DNA from: Halanaerobium polyolivorans
Lineage (GTDB): Bacteria; Bacillota; Halanaerobiia; Halanaerobiales; Halanaerobiaceae
Reading direction: 5' to 3'
NCBI RefSeq assembly: GCF_020711195.1
Contig: NZ_JAJFAT010000011.1
Coordinates: 34,750 to 98,749, forward strand
Length of the DNA: 64,000 nucleotides
Part shown: positions 19,275 through 28,766 of the stretch, one piece after another
Layout: the number at the start of each line of letters is the position of its first letter
Numbering within the stretch: the stretch's first letter is position 1
Notes under the pieces: model-generated
Database searches by the model: none
The model's input: only the letters and a program-made list of their open reading frames with translations
Told to the model about the DNA's origin: nothing
Program-made: the position numbers and the translations under genes

Positions 19275-20396
19275 TCATACATTAAGTGCGTCTTTTATTT
19301 TTTTTAAAAAACTTTTATGCTCCGGGTTTATTTCTTCACCACTTATTTCAGCAAATTTAGCCAGTAATTCTTTTTGTTCATTATCAAGATTTTTAGGTAT
19401 AATAACTTTTACCTTAATATATTGATCACCACGGCCATAGCCATTGAGATGAGAAATACCTTTATTTTTTAATCTGAATGAAGTTCCTGGTTGGGTACCT
19501 TCAGGAATATCAAATTGAACTTTACCTTCTAATGTAGGGACTTTTATCTTGTCACCTAAGGCAGCCTGAACAAAGCTTATCGGTACCTCACAGTAAAGAT
19601 CATCTCCTTTACGATCAAATATTTCGTGATCTTGAACATCGATAATTATATATAGGTCTCCTGCTGGTCCACCTTTTTCTCCAGCCTGACCTTCCCCGGC
19701 CATTCTTAAACGAGTTCCGGTGTCAACACCTTCAGGAATATTAACGGTTAATTTGCGTTTTTTACGAACTTTACCTGAACCATTACATTTAGTACAAGGT
19801 TCAGAGATTATTTTACCTTCACCTCTACAGGTCGGACAAACCCTACTTTGAGTAAACTGACCAAAAGGAGTCTGTTTACTGGTTCTAACCTGACCCTGAC
19901 CATGACAATCTGGACAGGTTTTTACATCTGAGCCAGGTTCTGCTCCACTACCATCACAGCGGTCACATTCTTCTTCACGGGGCAGCCTAATTTCTTTTTT
20001 ACCACCAAAAGCAGCTTCTTCAAAAGAAATTTCCATTCTATATTGAAGATCTGCACCACGTTTTGGTCCATTTTGTCTTCTACTGCCACCACCAAAACCA
20101 AACATGTTGAATAGGTCGTCAAGACCACCAAAACCACCACGAGCAAAGTCATCAAAGTTAAAGTCATTATCATTGATACCAGAGTGGCCATATTGGTCAT
20201 AACGAGCTCTCTTATCAGGGTCACTCAATATCTCATAAGCTTCAGAAATCTCTTTAAATTTATCAGATGTATCTTCTCCATCCTGGTTCATATCAGGATG
20301 ATACTTTTTTGCCAATTTACGATATGCTTTTTTAATTTCACTTTGATCAGCATCTCGGCTTACACCAAGTATTTCATAATAATCTTTTTGAGCCAT
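19275..20396 (-). CDS. dnaJ: Chaperone DnaJ
   Basis: DnaJ is the Hsp40 co-chaperone that delivers clients to DnaK and stimulates its ATPase. The 373 residues have a J domain (1-70) with HPD in [11 protein letters not shown], a Gly/Phe-rich linker ([18 protein letters not shown]), four CxxCxGxG zinc repeats (about 140-210) and the C-terminal substrate domains. A strong terminator-like hairpin separates it from dnaK. Confidence 0.97.
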   Translation of the reverse strand: MAQKDYYEILGVSRDADQSEIKKAYRKLAKKYHPDMNQDGEDTSDKFKEISEAYEILSDPDKRARYDQYGHSGINDNDFNFDDFARGGFGGLDDLFNMFGFGGGSRRQNGPKRGADLQYRMEISFEEAAFGGKKEIRLPREEECDRCDGSGAEPGSDVKTCPDCHGQGQVRTSKQTPFGQFTQSRVCPTCRGEGKIISEPCTKCNGSGKVRKKRKLTVNIPEGVDTGTRLRMAGEGQAGEKGGPAGDLYIIIDVQDHEIFDRKGDDLYCEVPISFVQAALGDKIKVPTLEGKVQFDIPEGTQPGTSFRLKNKGISHLNGYGRGDQYIKVKVIIPKNLDNEQKELLAKFAEISGEEINPEHKSFLKKIKDALNV

Positions 20397-20413
20397 CTTA
20401 AAGTCACCTCTCT

Positions 20414-20463
20414 AAAAAAAAAGATAAACAGTTATAGGGAGAGCCTAACTCCCCCTTTAACTG
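20414..20463 (-). terminator. Long hairpin with U-tract between dnaK and dnaJ
   Basis: Minus strand: CAGTTA and TAACTG enclose AGGGGGAG-TTAGG-CTCTCCCT, giving about 14 paired bases with a single mismatch. TTTATC and nine T residues follow. By form this is an intrinsic terminator inside the operon, 18 nt before the dnaJ start. It may reduce dnaJ expression relative to dnaK. Confidence 0.7.
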
Positions 20464-20482
20464 AGTTTATATCTTATTTTAA

Positions 20483-22348
20483 TTATTTCTCTTCGTCTTC
20501 ATCTACTTCTTCATAGTCTACATCTACTGTATTGTCATCTTCACTACTTTCTGTTTGCGCTCTTCCTTGTGCTCCGGGCTGAGCTCCAGCTGCTCCAGCA
20601 CCAGCTTGAGCACCTTCTGCCTGACTATAAAGCTCAGAGCTTAGTTCTGTCAATTCTTCAGTTAAAGCTTCCATTTTAGCCTTAATTTCATCAATATCAT
20701 CACCTTCTAATGCCTTCTCAAGTTCATCTTTTGCTGCTTCTACTTTATCTTTGATTTCAGCAGGAACTTTATCTCCAGCATCTTTGAGGGTTTTTTCTGT
20801 TTGATGAACAAGTGCATCTGCTTCATTGCGAGTTTCAATTTTTTCTACTCGTTTTTTATCTTCTTCTTCATGTTCTTCTGCATCTTTAACCATCTCTTCA
20901 ATTTCTTCTTCAGATAAACCACTTGTAGACTTGATTGTGATATTTTCTGAATTACCAGTTCCTTTATCTTTAGCAGATACATGGACAATTCCGTTTTTAT
21001 CAATCTCAAACTCAACCTCAATTTGTGGTACTCCACGAGGTGCAGGTGGAATATCTGTTAATTGGAAACGGCCTAATGTTTTATTATCTTTGGCCATTTT
21101 TCTTTCACCCTGCAGAACATGAATATCTACACTTGTTTGATTATCACTTGCAGTTGAGAATATTTTACTCTTTGAGGTAGGAATTGTAGTATTTCTTTCA
21201 ATCAATTTAGTAAACACTCCACCTAAGGTTTCAATACCTAATGATAGTGGTGTTACATCAAGTAATACTACATCATCAACCTCACCAGAAAGAATACCTC
21301 CCTGAATTGCTGCCCCAACAGCAACAACTTCATCAGGATTAATACCTTTATGAGCATCTTTACCGATTAGATCTTCAACAGCTGACTGAACAGCTGGAAT
21401 TCTAGTTGAACCACCAACCAGGATAACCTCATCAATATCGGAAGATTCCATACCTGCATCACTTAAAGCCTGACGGGCAGGTTTCATTGTATCTTCGATT
21501 AAGTCACTAATTAGCTTTTCAAATTTAGCTCTAGTTAAATCTATATCTAAATGCTCAGGACCTGATTCTGTCTGAGTGATAAATGGCAGATTAATATTAG
21601 TTTGTTTAACACTAGAAAGCTCTATTTTTGCTTTTTCTGCAGCATCTTTAAGTCTTTGTAAAGCCATTTTATCTTTTCTAAGATCAATTCCGGTAGAATT
21701 TTTGAATTCATCAGCTAAATATTGAATAATTCTTTGGTCAAAATCATCTCCACCTAAGTGGTTATTACCACTGGTAGCAATTACCTCAAAAACTCCATCC
21801 CCTATATCAAGAATAGAAACATCAAAGGTACCTCCACCAAGGTCATAAATTAAAATTGTTTGTTCTGATTTATCATCAAATCCATATGCTAATGAAGCAG
21901 CAGTTGGTTCATTAATTATTCTTTCAACTTTCAAACCGGCAATTTTACCTGCATCTTTTGTTGCCTGACGCTGACTATCAGTAAAATAAGCTGGTACAGT
22001 TATTACAGCTTCATCTACTTCTTCACCTAAATATTCCTCTGCATCTCTTTTTATTTTCTGCAAAATCATAGCAGATATTTCTTGTGGTGTATATTTTTCT
22101 TCATTAAGCTCAACACTATGATCTGATCCCATTTCTCTTTTAATAGAGGTTACTGTTTGATCAGGATTAGTTATTGCCTGACGTTTAGCATGTTCACCTA
22201 CAATTCTTTCTCCCTTTTTAGAATAAGCGACAACAGAAGGAGTTGTTCTTCCACCCTCTTTGTTTGGAATAACAGTAGGTTCTCCACCTTCCATTACTGC
22301 TACACAAGAATTTGTAGTTCCTAAGTCAATACCTATAACTTTACCCAT
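20483..22348 (-). CDS. dnaK: Chaperone DnaK (Hsp70)
   Basis: The main Hsp70 chaperone, 621 residues. The N-terminal ATPase begins [20 protein letters not shown], and contains [14 protein letters not shown] and [11 protein letters not shown]. The substrate-binding domain starts at about 385 after [14 protein letters not shown], and the lid ends in a Gly/Ala/Gln-rich, acidic tail. It lies 91 nt after grpE, with AAGGAGG before the ATG. Confidence 0.98.
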   Translation of the reverse strand: MGKVIGIDLGTTNSCVAVMEGGEPTVIPNKEGGRTTPSVVAYSKKGERIVGEHAKRQAITNPDQTVTSIKREMGSDHSVELNEEKYTPQEISAMILQKIKRDAEEYLGEEVDEAVITVPAYFTDSQRQATKDAGKIAGLKVERIINEPTAASLAYGFDDKSEQTILIYDLGGGTFDVSILDIGDGVFEVIATSGNNHLGGDDFDQRIIQYLADEFKNSTGIDLRKDKMALQRLKDAAEKAKIELSSVKQTNINLPFITQTESGPEHLDIDLTRAKFEKLISDLIEDTMKPARQALSDAGMESSDIDEVILVGGSTRIPAVQSAVEDLIGKDAHKGINPDEVVAVGAAIQGGILSGEVDDVVLLDVTPLSLGIETLGGVFTKLIERNTTIPTSKSKIFSTASDNQTSVDIHVLQGERKMAKDNKTLGRFQLTDIPPAPRGVPQIEVEFEIDKNGIVHVSAKDKGTGNSENITIKSTSGLSEEEIEEMVKDAEEHEEEDKKRVEKIETRNEADALVHQTEKTLKDAGDKVPAEIKDKVEAAKDELEKALEGDDIDEIKAKMEALTEELTELSSELYSQAEGAQAGAGAAGAQPGAQGRAQTESSEDDNTVDVDYEEVDEDEEK

Positions 22349-22439
22349 TTTATCTTCCTCCTTAAAAATTCTATACCATTTTTTATAAGTTTTATCTAAA
22401 TTTATTAATAACTATAATTTAAAAAGATTTAACAACACT

Positions 22440-23057
22440 TTAAACAGCGACCCTAACCATAGCTGGTCTAATAACTCTTCCCTCGATCATAAAGCCTTTT
22501 TGCATTACATCTATTACAAGTTCTTTATCAAGCTCCTCTTCAGCTTCAACCTTCATAATAGCTTCATGAAACTCGGGATTAAATTCTTCACCTTCAGCCT
22601 CAATTTCTTCTATTCCTTCATCTGAAAAAGCCTTTAAGAATTGCTTATATATCATTTCTACCCCACTATAGAATTCAGAATCACTATCTTCAGCCTTTAA
22701 TGCCCTTTCAAAATTATCAAAAATTGGCAGCAGACTGGAAGCAAGTTCTATTTTACCCTGAATAGTCATTTCAGCTTTTTCTCTCTGACTTCTTTTGCGA
22801 TAATTAACAAAATCAGCCTGAAGTCTCTGCAATCTATTTAATAGATCATCAATTTCTGCATCCAATTCTTCAATCTTTTGGTTTTTCTCCCTTAATTCAT
22901 CTACTAATTCTTCTCTAGTTAGTTCTAATTTAACATCTCCTTCTGCAGAGTTATTTTTAGAACTATTTAAATCTTCTTCAGCCTTATTTGTTTTTTCTTC
23001 TTGATTATTAAAATTTTGATTTTCAGTGTTTTGCTGATCTTCTTTTTCTTTGTTCAC
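22440..23057 (-). CDS. grpE: Nucleotide exchange factor GrpE
   Basis: GrpE releases ADP from DnaK. About 205 residues: a long acidic, Gln/Asn-rich N-terminal stretch, a coiled coil (about 60-110, with LNRLQRLQADFVNYRKRS), and the beta-rich head with AEGEEFNPEFHEAIM and GRVIRPAMVRV. Start choice is uncertain: two GTG codons lie 9 nt apart behind the end of hrcA; the second has a GGGTGA element about 5 nt upstream and is used here. Confidence 0.93.
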   Translation of the reverse strand: MNKEKEDQQNTENQNFNNQEEKTNKAEEDLNSSKNNSAEGDVKLELTREELVDELREKNQKIEELDAEIDDLLNRLQRLQADFVNYRKRSQREKAEMTIQGKIELASSLLPIFDNFERALKAEDSDSEFYSGVEMIYKQFLKAFSDEGIEEIEAEGEEFNPEFHEAIMKVEAEEELDKELVIDVMQKGFMIEGRVIRPAMVRVAV

Positions 23058-23062
23058 ACAAA

Positions 23063-24109
23063 TCACCCACTCGCTTTAGAAATTAAGTTGCCTAATATAT
23101 CAGAAATTACATCAACCGAAGAAATAACTCTTGGATATTCCATTCGGGTTGGTCCAATAACACCAATCTTACCCACTGCTCTATTTGAAATATAGTAAGT
23201 TGCTACTACAAGTGAGCAGTTTTTAATATCTTCTAATTCATTTTCTTGACCAATTTTTATCTCTAAATCCTGGTTAGAAATACTGTTAATAATTTTTTTC
23301 AGCATTTCTTCCTGATCAAGCAATTTGAGCATTTTTTTCAATCTCTCCAAATCATTAAATTCGGGCTGTTCTAAAATATAGGAAGTACCACCCAAATAAA
23401 CTTTAACTCCATCAGGCTCAAAAGCTCCTTCTAACTCATTATAAAATTGCTTAAATAAATCTACTGACAGGTCTAATTTTGCCAGCAGCTCTTTTTCTAA
23501 ACTATTTAAGTAATTAAGATCAAGCTCAGATAAAAGCTTATTTTCCAATTTATCACTTAAAAAGCTGTTTAAATAAGAAATTTTTCGAGCAGATAAGCTC
23601 TGCTGCAATTTAATAATTTTGTTATTGACCATTCCTGTATCGGTAACCAGAACAACCAATAAAGAGTTATTTTCTAACTGCATTATTTCAACTTTTTTTA
23701 ACCTACTAACTTGAGTTTTCGGTTCACTTACTAAAGCAGTATAATGAGTAATATTTGAAAGCATTTTAGCCATACCAGAAATAATGTCCTGGACATTTTG
23801 TAGATCCTGATATAAATCCTCAATATTTTTAATTATTCCACTAACATCCTGTTCTTCTCTTCTAATCAATTCATCAACATAATATCGGTAACCTTTATCA
23901 GAAGGTATCCGGCCAGCAGAAGTATGAGGCTGTTCTAGATAGCCTAAATCTTCTAAATCAGCCATTTCATTTCTGATAGTTGCAGGACTTACATCCAGAC
24001 TATATTTTTTTGCAAGAGTTCTTGAACCAATCGGAGATGCAGAAATTATATGCTCCTGAATGATGGCCTGCAGTATTCTTTTTTTTCGTTTGTCAAGTTC
24101 TTCAACCAT
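23063..24109 (-). CDS. hrcA: Heat-inducible transcription repressor HrcA
   Basis: HrcA binds CIRCE elements and represses chaperone operons. The 348 residues have a winged-helix DNA-binding N-terminus (about 5-80; SRTLAKKYSLDVSPATIRNE), followed by the GAF-like and dimerisation parts and ending with IGPTRMEYPRVISSVD. A CIRCE element lies 17 nt upstream, so the operon is autoregulated. I use the second of two adjacent ATG codons, which has better spacing to AGAGGTGA. Confidence 0.96.
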   Translation of the reverse strand: MVEELDKRKKRILQAIIQEHIISASPIGSRTLAKKYSLDVSPATIRNEMADLEDLGYLEQPHTSAGRIPSDKGYRYYVDELIRREEQDVSGIIKNIEDLYQDLQNVQDIISGMAKMLSNITHYTALVSEPKTQVSRLKKVEIMQLENNSLLVVLVTDTGMVNNKIIKLQQSLSARKISYLNSFLSDKLENKLLSELDLNYLNSLEKELLAKLDLSVDLFKQFYNELEGAFEPDGVKVYLGGTSYILEQPEFNDLERLKKMLKLLDQEEMLKKIINSISNQDLEIKIGQENELEDIKNCSLVVATYYISNRAVGKIGVIGPTRMEYPRVISSVDVISDILGNLISKASG

Positions 24110-24126
24110 CATTTCTCACCTCTTTT

Positions 24127-24153
24127 TTAGCACTCGCTTAACGAGAGTGCTAA
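24127..24153 (-). promoter_or_regulatory. CIRCE operator (HrcA binding site)
   Basis: Perfect inverted repeat TTAGCACTC, 9-nt spacer, GAGTGCTAA, which is the full CIRCE consensus. It lies between the promoter at 24165-24193 and hrcA, so HrcA can repress hrcA-grpE-dnaK-dnaJ and the genes read with them. Confidence 0.97.
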
Positions 24154-24164
24154 CAGCTAATAAT

Positions 24165-24193
24165 AAAATAACATATTGATATTTTTTTGTCAA
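24165..24193 (-). promoter_or_regulatory. Promoter of the hrcA operon
   Basis: Minus strand TTGACA, 17 nt, TATTTT, with TG one base before the -10. The CIRCE element lies 11 nt downstream of the -10, over the start of the transcript. Confidence 0.7.
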
Positions 24194-24218
24194 ATAATAA
24201 TCTGAATTATTTTCTAAT

Positions 24219-25373
24219 TTATTTTAAAAAAACCAGAAAAACTTCGTTTGCCAATAGTTTTCCTTTTGCTGTCAAATAAAGACGATTATTACTCTCTGCT
24301 AAGAGAGATTTGTTTTTTAGTTTATCCACCGAATCTCGGTAAAGATTATTAAAATCTTCTTTAAAGTTTAAATAAAACTGATGTAAACTTAAACCAGCTC
24401 TAGTTCTTAGAGCCAGAAAACAATATTCGGCCATCCTGTCTTCTTTAGTTAAAAAATTTATCTCTCTTTCTACTTTTTGATCTGCTAAAAAACTTTTTAA
24501 ATATTTATTTAGATCAGCCCTATTTTTATATCTTATTTTACCATTAAAAGCAGCTGCACCTGGACCTAAAGCAAGATAGCTATTATAACGCCAGTATAGA
24601 TAATTATGTTGAGCTCTATAACCACTTTTGGCAAAATTAGATATCTCATAATTATTATAACCTGCTTTTAAGAAGAAGTTCTGGGCAAAATTATACATTT
24701 CTGCATCAATTTTATCAGCTGGCAGTTTAAATTCACCTTTTTCTAATCTCTGATAAAAGGGTGTTTGTTCATGAATTTCGAGATTATATAAAGAAATATG
24801 GGGTGGATTAAAAGAACTTAGGATTTCTAAATCCCTTTTAAATTCTTCCCCACTTTGTTCAGGTAGAGCAAAAATCAAATCCAGACTATAATTACTAAAG
24901 TACTTTTTGAGCAATTTAATTGAGTCAATATTTTTCTCTCGACTGCTATTTCTACCTAAAAAATCTAAAAATTTATTATTAAATGATTGAATACCCAAAC
25001 TGATGCGATTGACTCCCGCTCTTTTATAAGCGATAATTTTTTCTTCACTTAAAGAAAGGGGATTAGCTTCGATTGTTATTTCTGCAGTTGGAGGAAGTTG
25101 AAAAGAGCTTCTTATTTTTTTAAGCAGGGCAAATATTTTTTCACCACTAATTAAAGATGGTGTTCCTCCACCTATATAAATTGAACGCAGTAATTTATTA
25201 TCTACAGATTTAATTAAAGACTCTAATTCCTGAAAAAGGGCGGCCCAATACAGGTCCACCCTTTTTTTATCATATTCAACTGAATAAAAATCACAGTATG
25301 GACATTTAGAAAGACAAAATGGGATATGAATATAGAGAGCTGAAGCTTCATTAAATCTAATTTCTTTACTCAT
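24219..25373 (-). CDS. hemW: Heme chaperone HemW-like radical SAM protein
   Basis: A 384-residue protein of the HemN/HemW family. The radical-SAM cysteines are in [18 protein letters not shown] (CxxxCxxC), followed by IGGGTPSLI and TIEANPLSL. The short N-terminus and lack of the extra HemN region point to HemW, a heme-binding chaperone, rather than coproporphyrinogen dehydrogenase. I prefer the second ATG because AGAAAGG stands 7 nt upstream. It overlaps the end of lepA by 8 nt; lepA-hemW is a common pair. Confidence 0.88.
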   Translation of the reverse strand: MSKEIRFNEASALYIHIPFCLSKCPYCDFYSVEYDKKRVDLYWAALFQELESLIKSVDNKLLRSIYIGGGTPSLISGEKIFALLKKIRSSFQLPPTAEITIEANPLSLSEEKIIAYKRAGVNRISLGIQSFNNKFLDFLGRNSSREKNIDSIKLLKKYFSNYSLDLIFALPEQSGEEFKRDLEILSSFNPPHISLYNLEIHEQTPFYQRLEKGEFKLPADKIDAEMYNFAQNFFLKAGYNNYEISNFAKSGYRAQHNYLYWRYNSYLALGPGAAAFNGKIRYKNRADLNKYLKSFLADQKVEREINFLTKEDRMAEYCFLALRTRAGLSLHQFYLNFKEDFNNLYRDSVDKLKNKSLLAESNNRLYLTAKGKLLANEVFLVFLK

Positions 25374-27153
25374 CTTCATGCCTTTCTAGAACAGTCATAA
25401 ATGCTTCCTGAGGAATTTCCACACTACCAACCTGTTTCATTCTTTTTTTACCTTCTTTTTGCTTTTCAAGCAGTTTTCTCTTCCTACTTACATCTCCACC
25501 ATAACATTTTTGCAAAACATTTTTTCTAACGGCAGGAATGTTAACTCTGGCGATAATCTTTCCGCCAACTGCTGCCTGAATCGGTACTTTAAACATATGA
25601 CGTGGAATTACCTCTTTTAATTTCCTAGTTAATGCATTACCACGCTGATAAGAATTTTCTTCATGGACTATGGTAGATAAAGCATCAACAACTTCTTTAT
25701 TAACTAAAATATCAAGTTTAACAAGCTTCGATTCTTTATAACCTTCAAACTCATAATCAAGGGTTGCATAACCCCTGGTTCTTGATTTTAACTGATTAAA
25801 AAAGTCTGTAATAATTTCACTTAAAGGCATTTCATATTTTAAATTAACCCTGTCTTGATTTACATACTGCATATCTTTAAATTCACCGCGGTTTTCCTGA
25901 CATAATTCCATTGCCTGACCAACATACTCTTCAGGTAGGTGAATCTCTGCAGTAACAAAAGGTTCTTTTATTTTTTCGGTTTCAGATGGGTCTGGAAATA
26001 AGGCGGGGTTTTCTATTTCTAATTCTTCCCCATTTTTCTTAATTATCTTATATTCTACACTTGGAGCTGTAATTACTAAATCAAGATCATATTCTCTTTC
26101 CAGCCTTTCCTGAATTACTTCCATATGAAGTAGGCCTAAAAATCCACAGCGAAAACCAAAGCCAAGTGCTTCTGAGGTTTCGGCTTCAAAAGTAAAAGAA
26201 GCATCATTTAACTGCAGTTTTTCTAAAGCCTCTTTTAAAACTTCATAATCAGCATTATCTGTTGGGTATAAACCACTGAAAACCATCGGTTTAACCTTTT
26301 TATATCCGGGTAGAGCTTTATCTGCAGGTCGATCTTTTTTGGTTATCGTATCACCAACTCTACAATTACGAACATCTTTTATACCAGCAATAATATAACC
26401 AACCTCACCAGAACTTAATTCATCTTTTTCTTTCATATCAGGGGCAAAAAATCCTACTTCATCTACCTCATAACTCTTTTTATTAGACATTAGTAAAATT
26501 ATATCATCTTTTTTAACAGAACCTTCTACAATTCTAACATAGGCGATAACACCCTGATAAGAATCATAAAAAGAATCAAAAACTAAAGCACGAAGTGGTT
26601 CATTACCTCCTGCATATGGGGCAGGAACCCTTTCGATAACAGCATCTAAAATTTTATCAATATTGGTACCATCTTTAGCACTTGCTAAAATTGCTTCATC
26701 TGGATCGATACCAATATCCAGCAGCTGTTCTTTTACCATATCTGGGTTGGCAGCCGGTAAATCAATTTTATTGATTACAGGAATAATCTCCAAATCATGT
26801 TCTAAAGCTAAATAAATATTGGCCATGGTTTGAGCCTCTACACCCTGGGCAGCATCAATAACCAAAAGAGCTCCCTCACAGGCAGCAAGACTTCTTGATA
26901 CTTCATAGGAAAAGTCAACATGGCCTGGTGTATCAATTAAATTAAGTTCATAACCCTGATAATCAATTGTAACAGCCTGAGCCTTAATAGTTATTCCTCT
27001 TTCTCTTTCTAAATCCATTTTATCTAATACCTGAGCCTGCATATTTCGATCTGTAATTGTATTTGTAAACTCCAGCATACGATCAGCCAGGGTAGATTTC
27101 CCGTGATCAATATGAGCAATTATGCAAAAGTTTCTTATCATATCAGTCTGCAA
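25366..27153 (-). CDS. lepA: Elongation factor 4 (LepA)
   Basis: LepA is a ribosome-associated GTPase related to EF-G that acts in translation and 30S assembly. The 595 residues carry [14 protein letters not shown] (G1), RGITIKAQ (G2), DTPGHVDF (G3) and NKIDLPAA (G4), and the LepA-specific C-terminal domain with [21 protein letters not shown] in two stretches. The start is a TTG (MQTDMIRNF) 7 nt after AGGAGG; the same AGGAGG would be inside a coding region if an earlier codon were used. Confidence 0.96.
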   Translation of the reverse strand: MQTDMIRNFCIIAHIDHGKSTLADRMLEFTNTITDRNMQAQVLDKMDLERERGITIKAQAVTIDYQGYELNLIDTPGHVDFSYEVSRSLAACEGALLVIDAAQGVEAQTMANIYLALEHDLEIIPVINKIDLPAANPDMVKEQLLDIGIDPDEAILASAKDGTNIDKILDAVIERVPAPYAGGNEPLRALVFDSFYDSYQGVIAYVRIVEGSVKKDDIILLMSNKKSYEVDEVGFFAPDMKEKDELSSGEVGYIIAGIKDVRNCRVGDTITKKDRPADKALPGYKKVKPMVFSGLYPTDNADYEVLKEALEKLQLNDASFTFEAETSEALGFGFRCGFLGLLHMEVIQERLEREYDLDLVITAPSVEYKIIKKNGEELEIENPALFPDPSETEKIKEPFVTAEIHLPEEYVGQAMELCQENRGEFKDMQYVNQDRVNLKYEMPLSEIITDFFNQLKSRTRGYATLDYEFEGYKESKLVKLDILVNKEVVDALSTIVHEENSYQRGNALTRKLKEVIPRHMFKVPIQAAVGGKIIARVNIPAVRKNVLQKCYGGDVSRKRKLLEKQKEGKKRMKQVGSVEIPQEAFMTVLERHEDE

Positions 27154-27187
27154 ATAGCTTCCTCCTCTAAAATTTAATGCTGTTGTA

Positions 27188-27216
27188 ATTATAACACCAC
27201 CATATTTTATAATCAA
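27188..27216 (-). promoter_or_regulatory. Promoter of lepA-hemW
   Basis: Minus strand TTGATT, 17 nt, TATAAT, with TG one base before the -10. Very good match; it gives a leader of about 30 nt before the TTG start. Confidence 0.75.
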
Positions 27217-27248
27217 GCATATAGAGATTAAAAAAGACTTTTTAACCC

Positions 27249-27277
27249 TTGCATTTTATAAATTTACATGTTAAAAT
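27249..27277 (+). promoter_or_regulatory. Promoter of rpsT
   Basis: Plus strand TTGCAT, 17 nt, TAAAAT with an extended TG. It is divergent from the lepA promoter and lies about 60 nt before rpsT. Confidence 0.65.
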
Positions 27278-27339
27278 TGTAATGTTGCAAATCAAGTCTG
27301 AAATTATAAATATCCATTATCAAGAGGGGGTGAAGTTAG

Positions 27340-27600
27340 ATGCCTATTATTAAGTCTGCAAAAAAGAGAGTTAAAGTTACAGAAAAGAAGACTGCTCAAA
27401 ATCGCGAATGGAAAAATAAACTTAAAACAGCCATCAAAGATTTTGAAAATGCAGTTGAAACAGGGAATAAAGAAGAAGCAGAAGAACAGTTAAGAGAGAC
27501 TATTAAGGTCATCGATAAGGCTGTATCACGCAATATAATTCATAAAAATAACGCAGCCCGCAAAAAATCCCGCCTCACAAAAATGTATAATAATATGTAA
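27340..27600 (+). CDS. rpsT: 30S ribosomal protein S20
   Basis: S20 is a primary binder of 16S rRNA. The 86 residues are very basic and helical, start MPIIKSAKKRVKVTEKK, and include the family end segment HKNNAARKKSRL. GAGGGGGTG precedes the ATG. It is single-gene, with its own promoter and terminator, divergent from lepA, as is common in Bacillota. Confidence 0.97.
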   Translation: MPIIKSAKKRVKVTEKKTAQNREWKNKLKTAIKDFENAVETGNKEEAEEQLRETIKVIDKAVSRNIIHKNNAARKKSRLTKMYNNM

Positions 27601-27632
27601 ATAAAAAAGATAGCTATCTTTTTAATTTTGAA

Positions 27633-27661
27633 AACTCATCCAGCTTGGATGGGTTTTTTTG
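27633..27661. terminator. Bidirectional intrinsic terminator between rpsT and holA
   Basis: The stem AACTCATCCA/TGGATGGGTT (10 bp with one G-U pair) is followed by TTTTTTT on the plus strand. On the minus strand the same stem is followed by a shorter T-run, so it can serve both convergent genes. A weaker AT-rich palindrome lies just before it. Confidence 0.85.
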
Positions 27662-27664
27662 TTT

Positions 27665-28672
27665 TTAATAGTTGATTGCTTTAATTATTATCATTTCTAA
27701 AGCAGTATTTTGATCTGGATAATAGCCTGTTAAGAAATGATAATTAGCAGTTAAGATTTCTTCTAAGATCTTTTCCAATTCTAATTGAGTGAAATTCCTA
27801 GATCTCTGCAGAGCTTTTTTAACAGGATAGGGATGTTTATTTATTTTTTTGGCAATTTCTTTATTGTTTTTTGTAAACTGACTGTAAAACTTAACCTGCA
27901 TCAATAATTCAATTTGATTTGCCAACATTGTTAATAAATATAGCGGATATACCCCTTTGTTCAGCATTTCCTTAAGACTTAAAAGAGCTTTATCAGTTTT
28001 CTTCTCTCCGATCAGATCTAAAAAAGCAAAGATCTCTTCATCTTCTATAAATCTTTCCCGACTGATTAAATCTTTTATATCATAATATGATATTTTTTCT
28101 TTATCAGGAAATCGAGTAACTATTTTCTCGATTTCAGCGGCAAGAATCTCTAATTTGTTGCTGAACATATTCTCTAAGACTTTAATTGACCTTTTGTCAA
28201 TTTTTTTATTATATTCTCTAAAGCGGCTGACAATCCATTTGTCTAAATTAGAGTATTTAGGAGCTTTAAACTCATGATAACTGCCCTGTTTTTTTATTCT
28301 TAAATATAATTTTTTTCTTTTATCTAATGGCTCAGGACTCAAAATTAATAAAGAGGTGCTTTCAGCTAAATTTTCAAGCAAAGCAATAAACTTTTCTGCT
28401 TCTTTTTTATCAAAAGAATCAGCTGCTTCTAAATGAGAAATCACAAATCTTTTTTCACTGCCCAAAGGTGGAGTTTGAACTGCACTCTTTAACCTTTTTA
28501 AATAATCTTCTCCCGGCTGAACAAAGGACAAATTAAAATCTTTAATTTCCTCATCCACAAATTTATCGATAAACTTTTGCTTGAATTCTTCTCTAAGATA
28601 ATTGTCTTCTGAACAAATATAATATAATTTTTTTAATTTATTCTCATTGGCTATAAAGCTTTGAACTTCCAT
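27665..28672 (-). CDS. holA: DNA polymerase III delta subunit
   Basis: HolA opens and loads the beta sliding clamp as part of the clamp loader. The 335 residues begin with an AAA+-like domain (YYICSEDNYLREEFKQKFID) and contain FLDLIGEKKTDKALLSL and YPLYLLTMLANQIELLMQ, typical of the delta C-terminal collar. GGGGG precedes the ATG by 7 nt. It follows comEC, as in many Bacillota where comEA-comEC-holA lie next to rpsT. Confidence 0.93.
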   Translation of the reverse strand: MEVQSFIANENKLKKLYYICSEDNYLREEFKQKFIDKFVDEEIKDFNLSFVQPGEDYLKRLKSAVQTPPLGSEKRFVISHLEAADSFDKKEAEKFIALLENLAESTSLLILSPEPLDKRKKLYLRIKKQGSYHEFKAPKYSNLDKWIVSRFREYNKKIDKRSIKVLENMFSNKLEILAAEIEKIVTRFPDKEKISYYDIKDLISRERFIEDEEIFAFLDLIGEKKTDKALLSLKEMLNKGVYPLYLLTMLANQIELLMQVKFYSQFTKNNKEIAKKINKHPYPVKKALQRSRNFTQLELEKILEEILTANYHFLTGYYPDQNTALEMIIIKAINY

Positions 28673-28766
28673 AGTCTGTCCCCCAAAAAAAAATTTAATT
28701 ACTTCTTATCTCATATCTTATCATAAATAATCAAAATACCGCAAACAATCTGCTTGAATTTAACTC

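Noticed and set aside
19922..20224. A 100-codon frame within dnaJ on the same strand
   Set aside because: Out-of-frame reading of the Gly/Phe-rich and zinc regions of DnaJ, with Met/Thr/Leu-biased composition.
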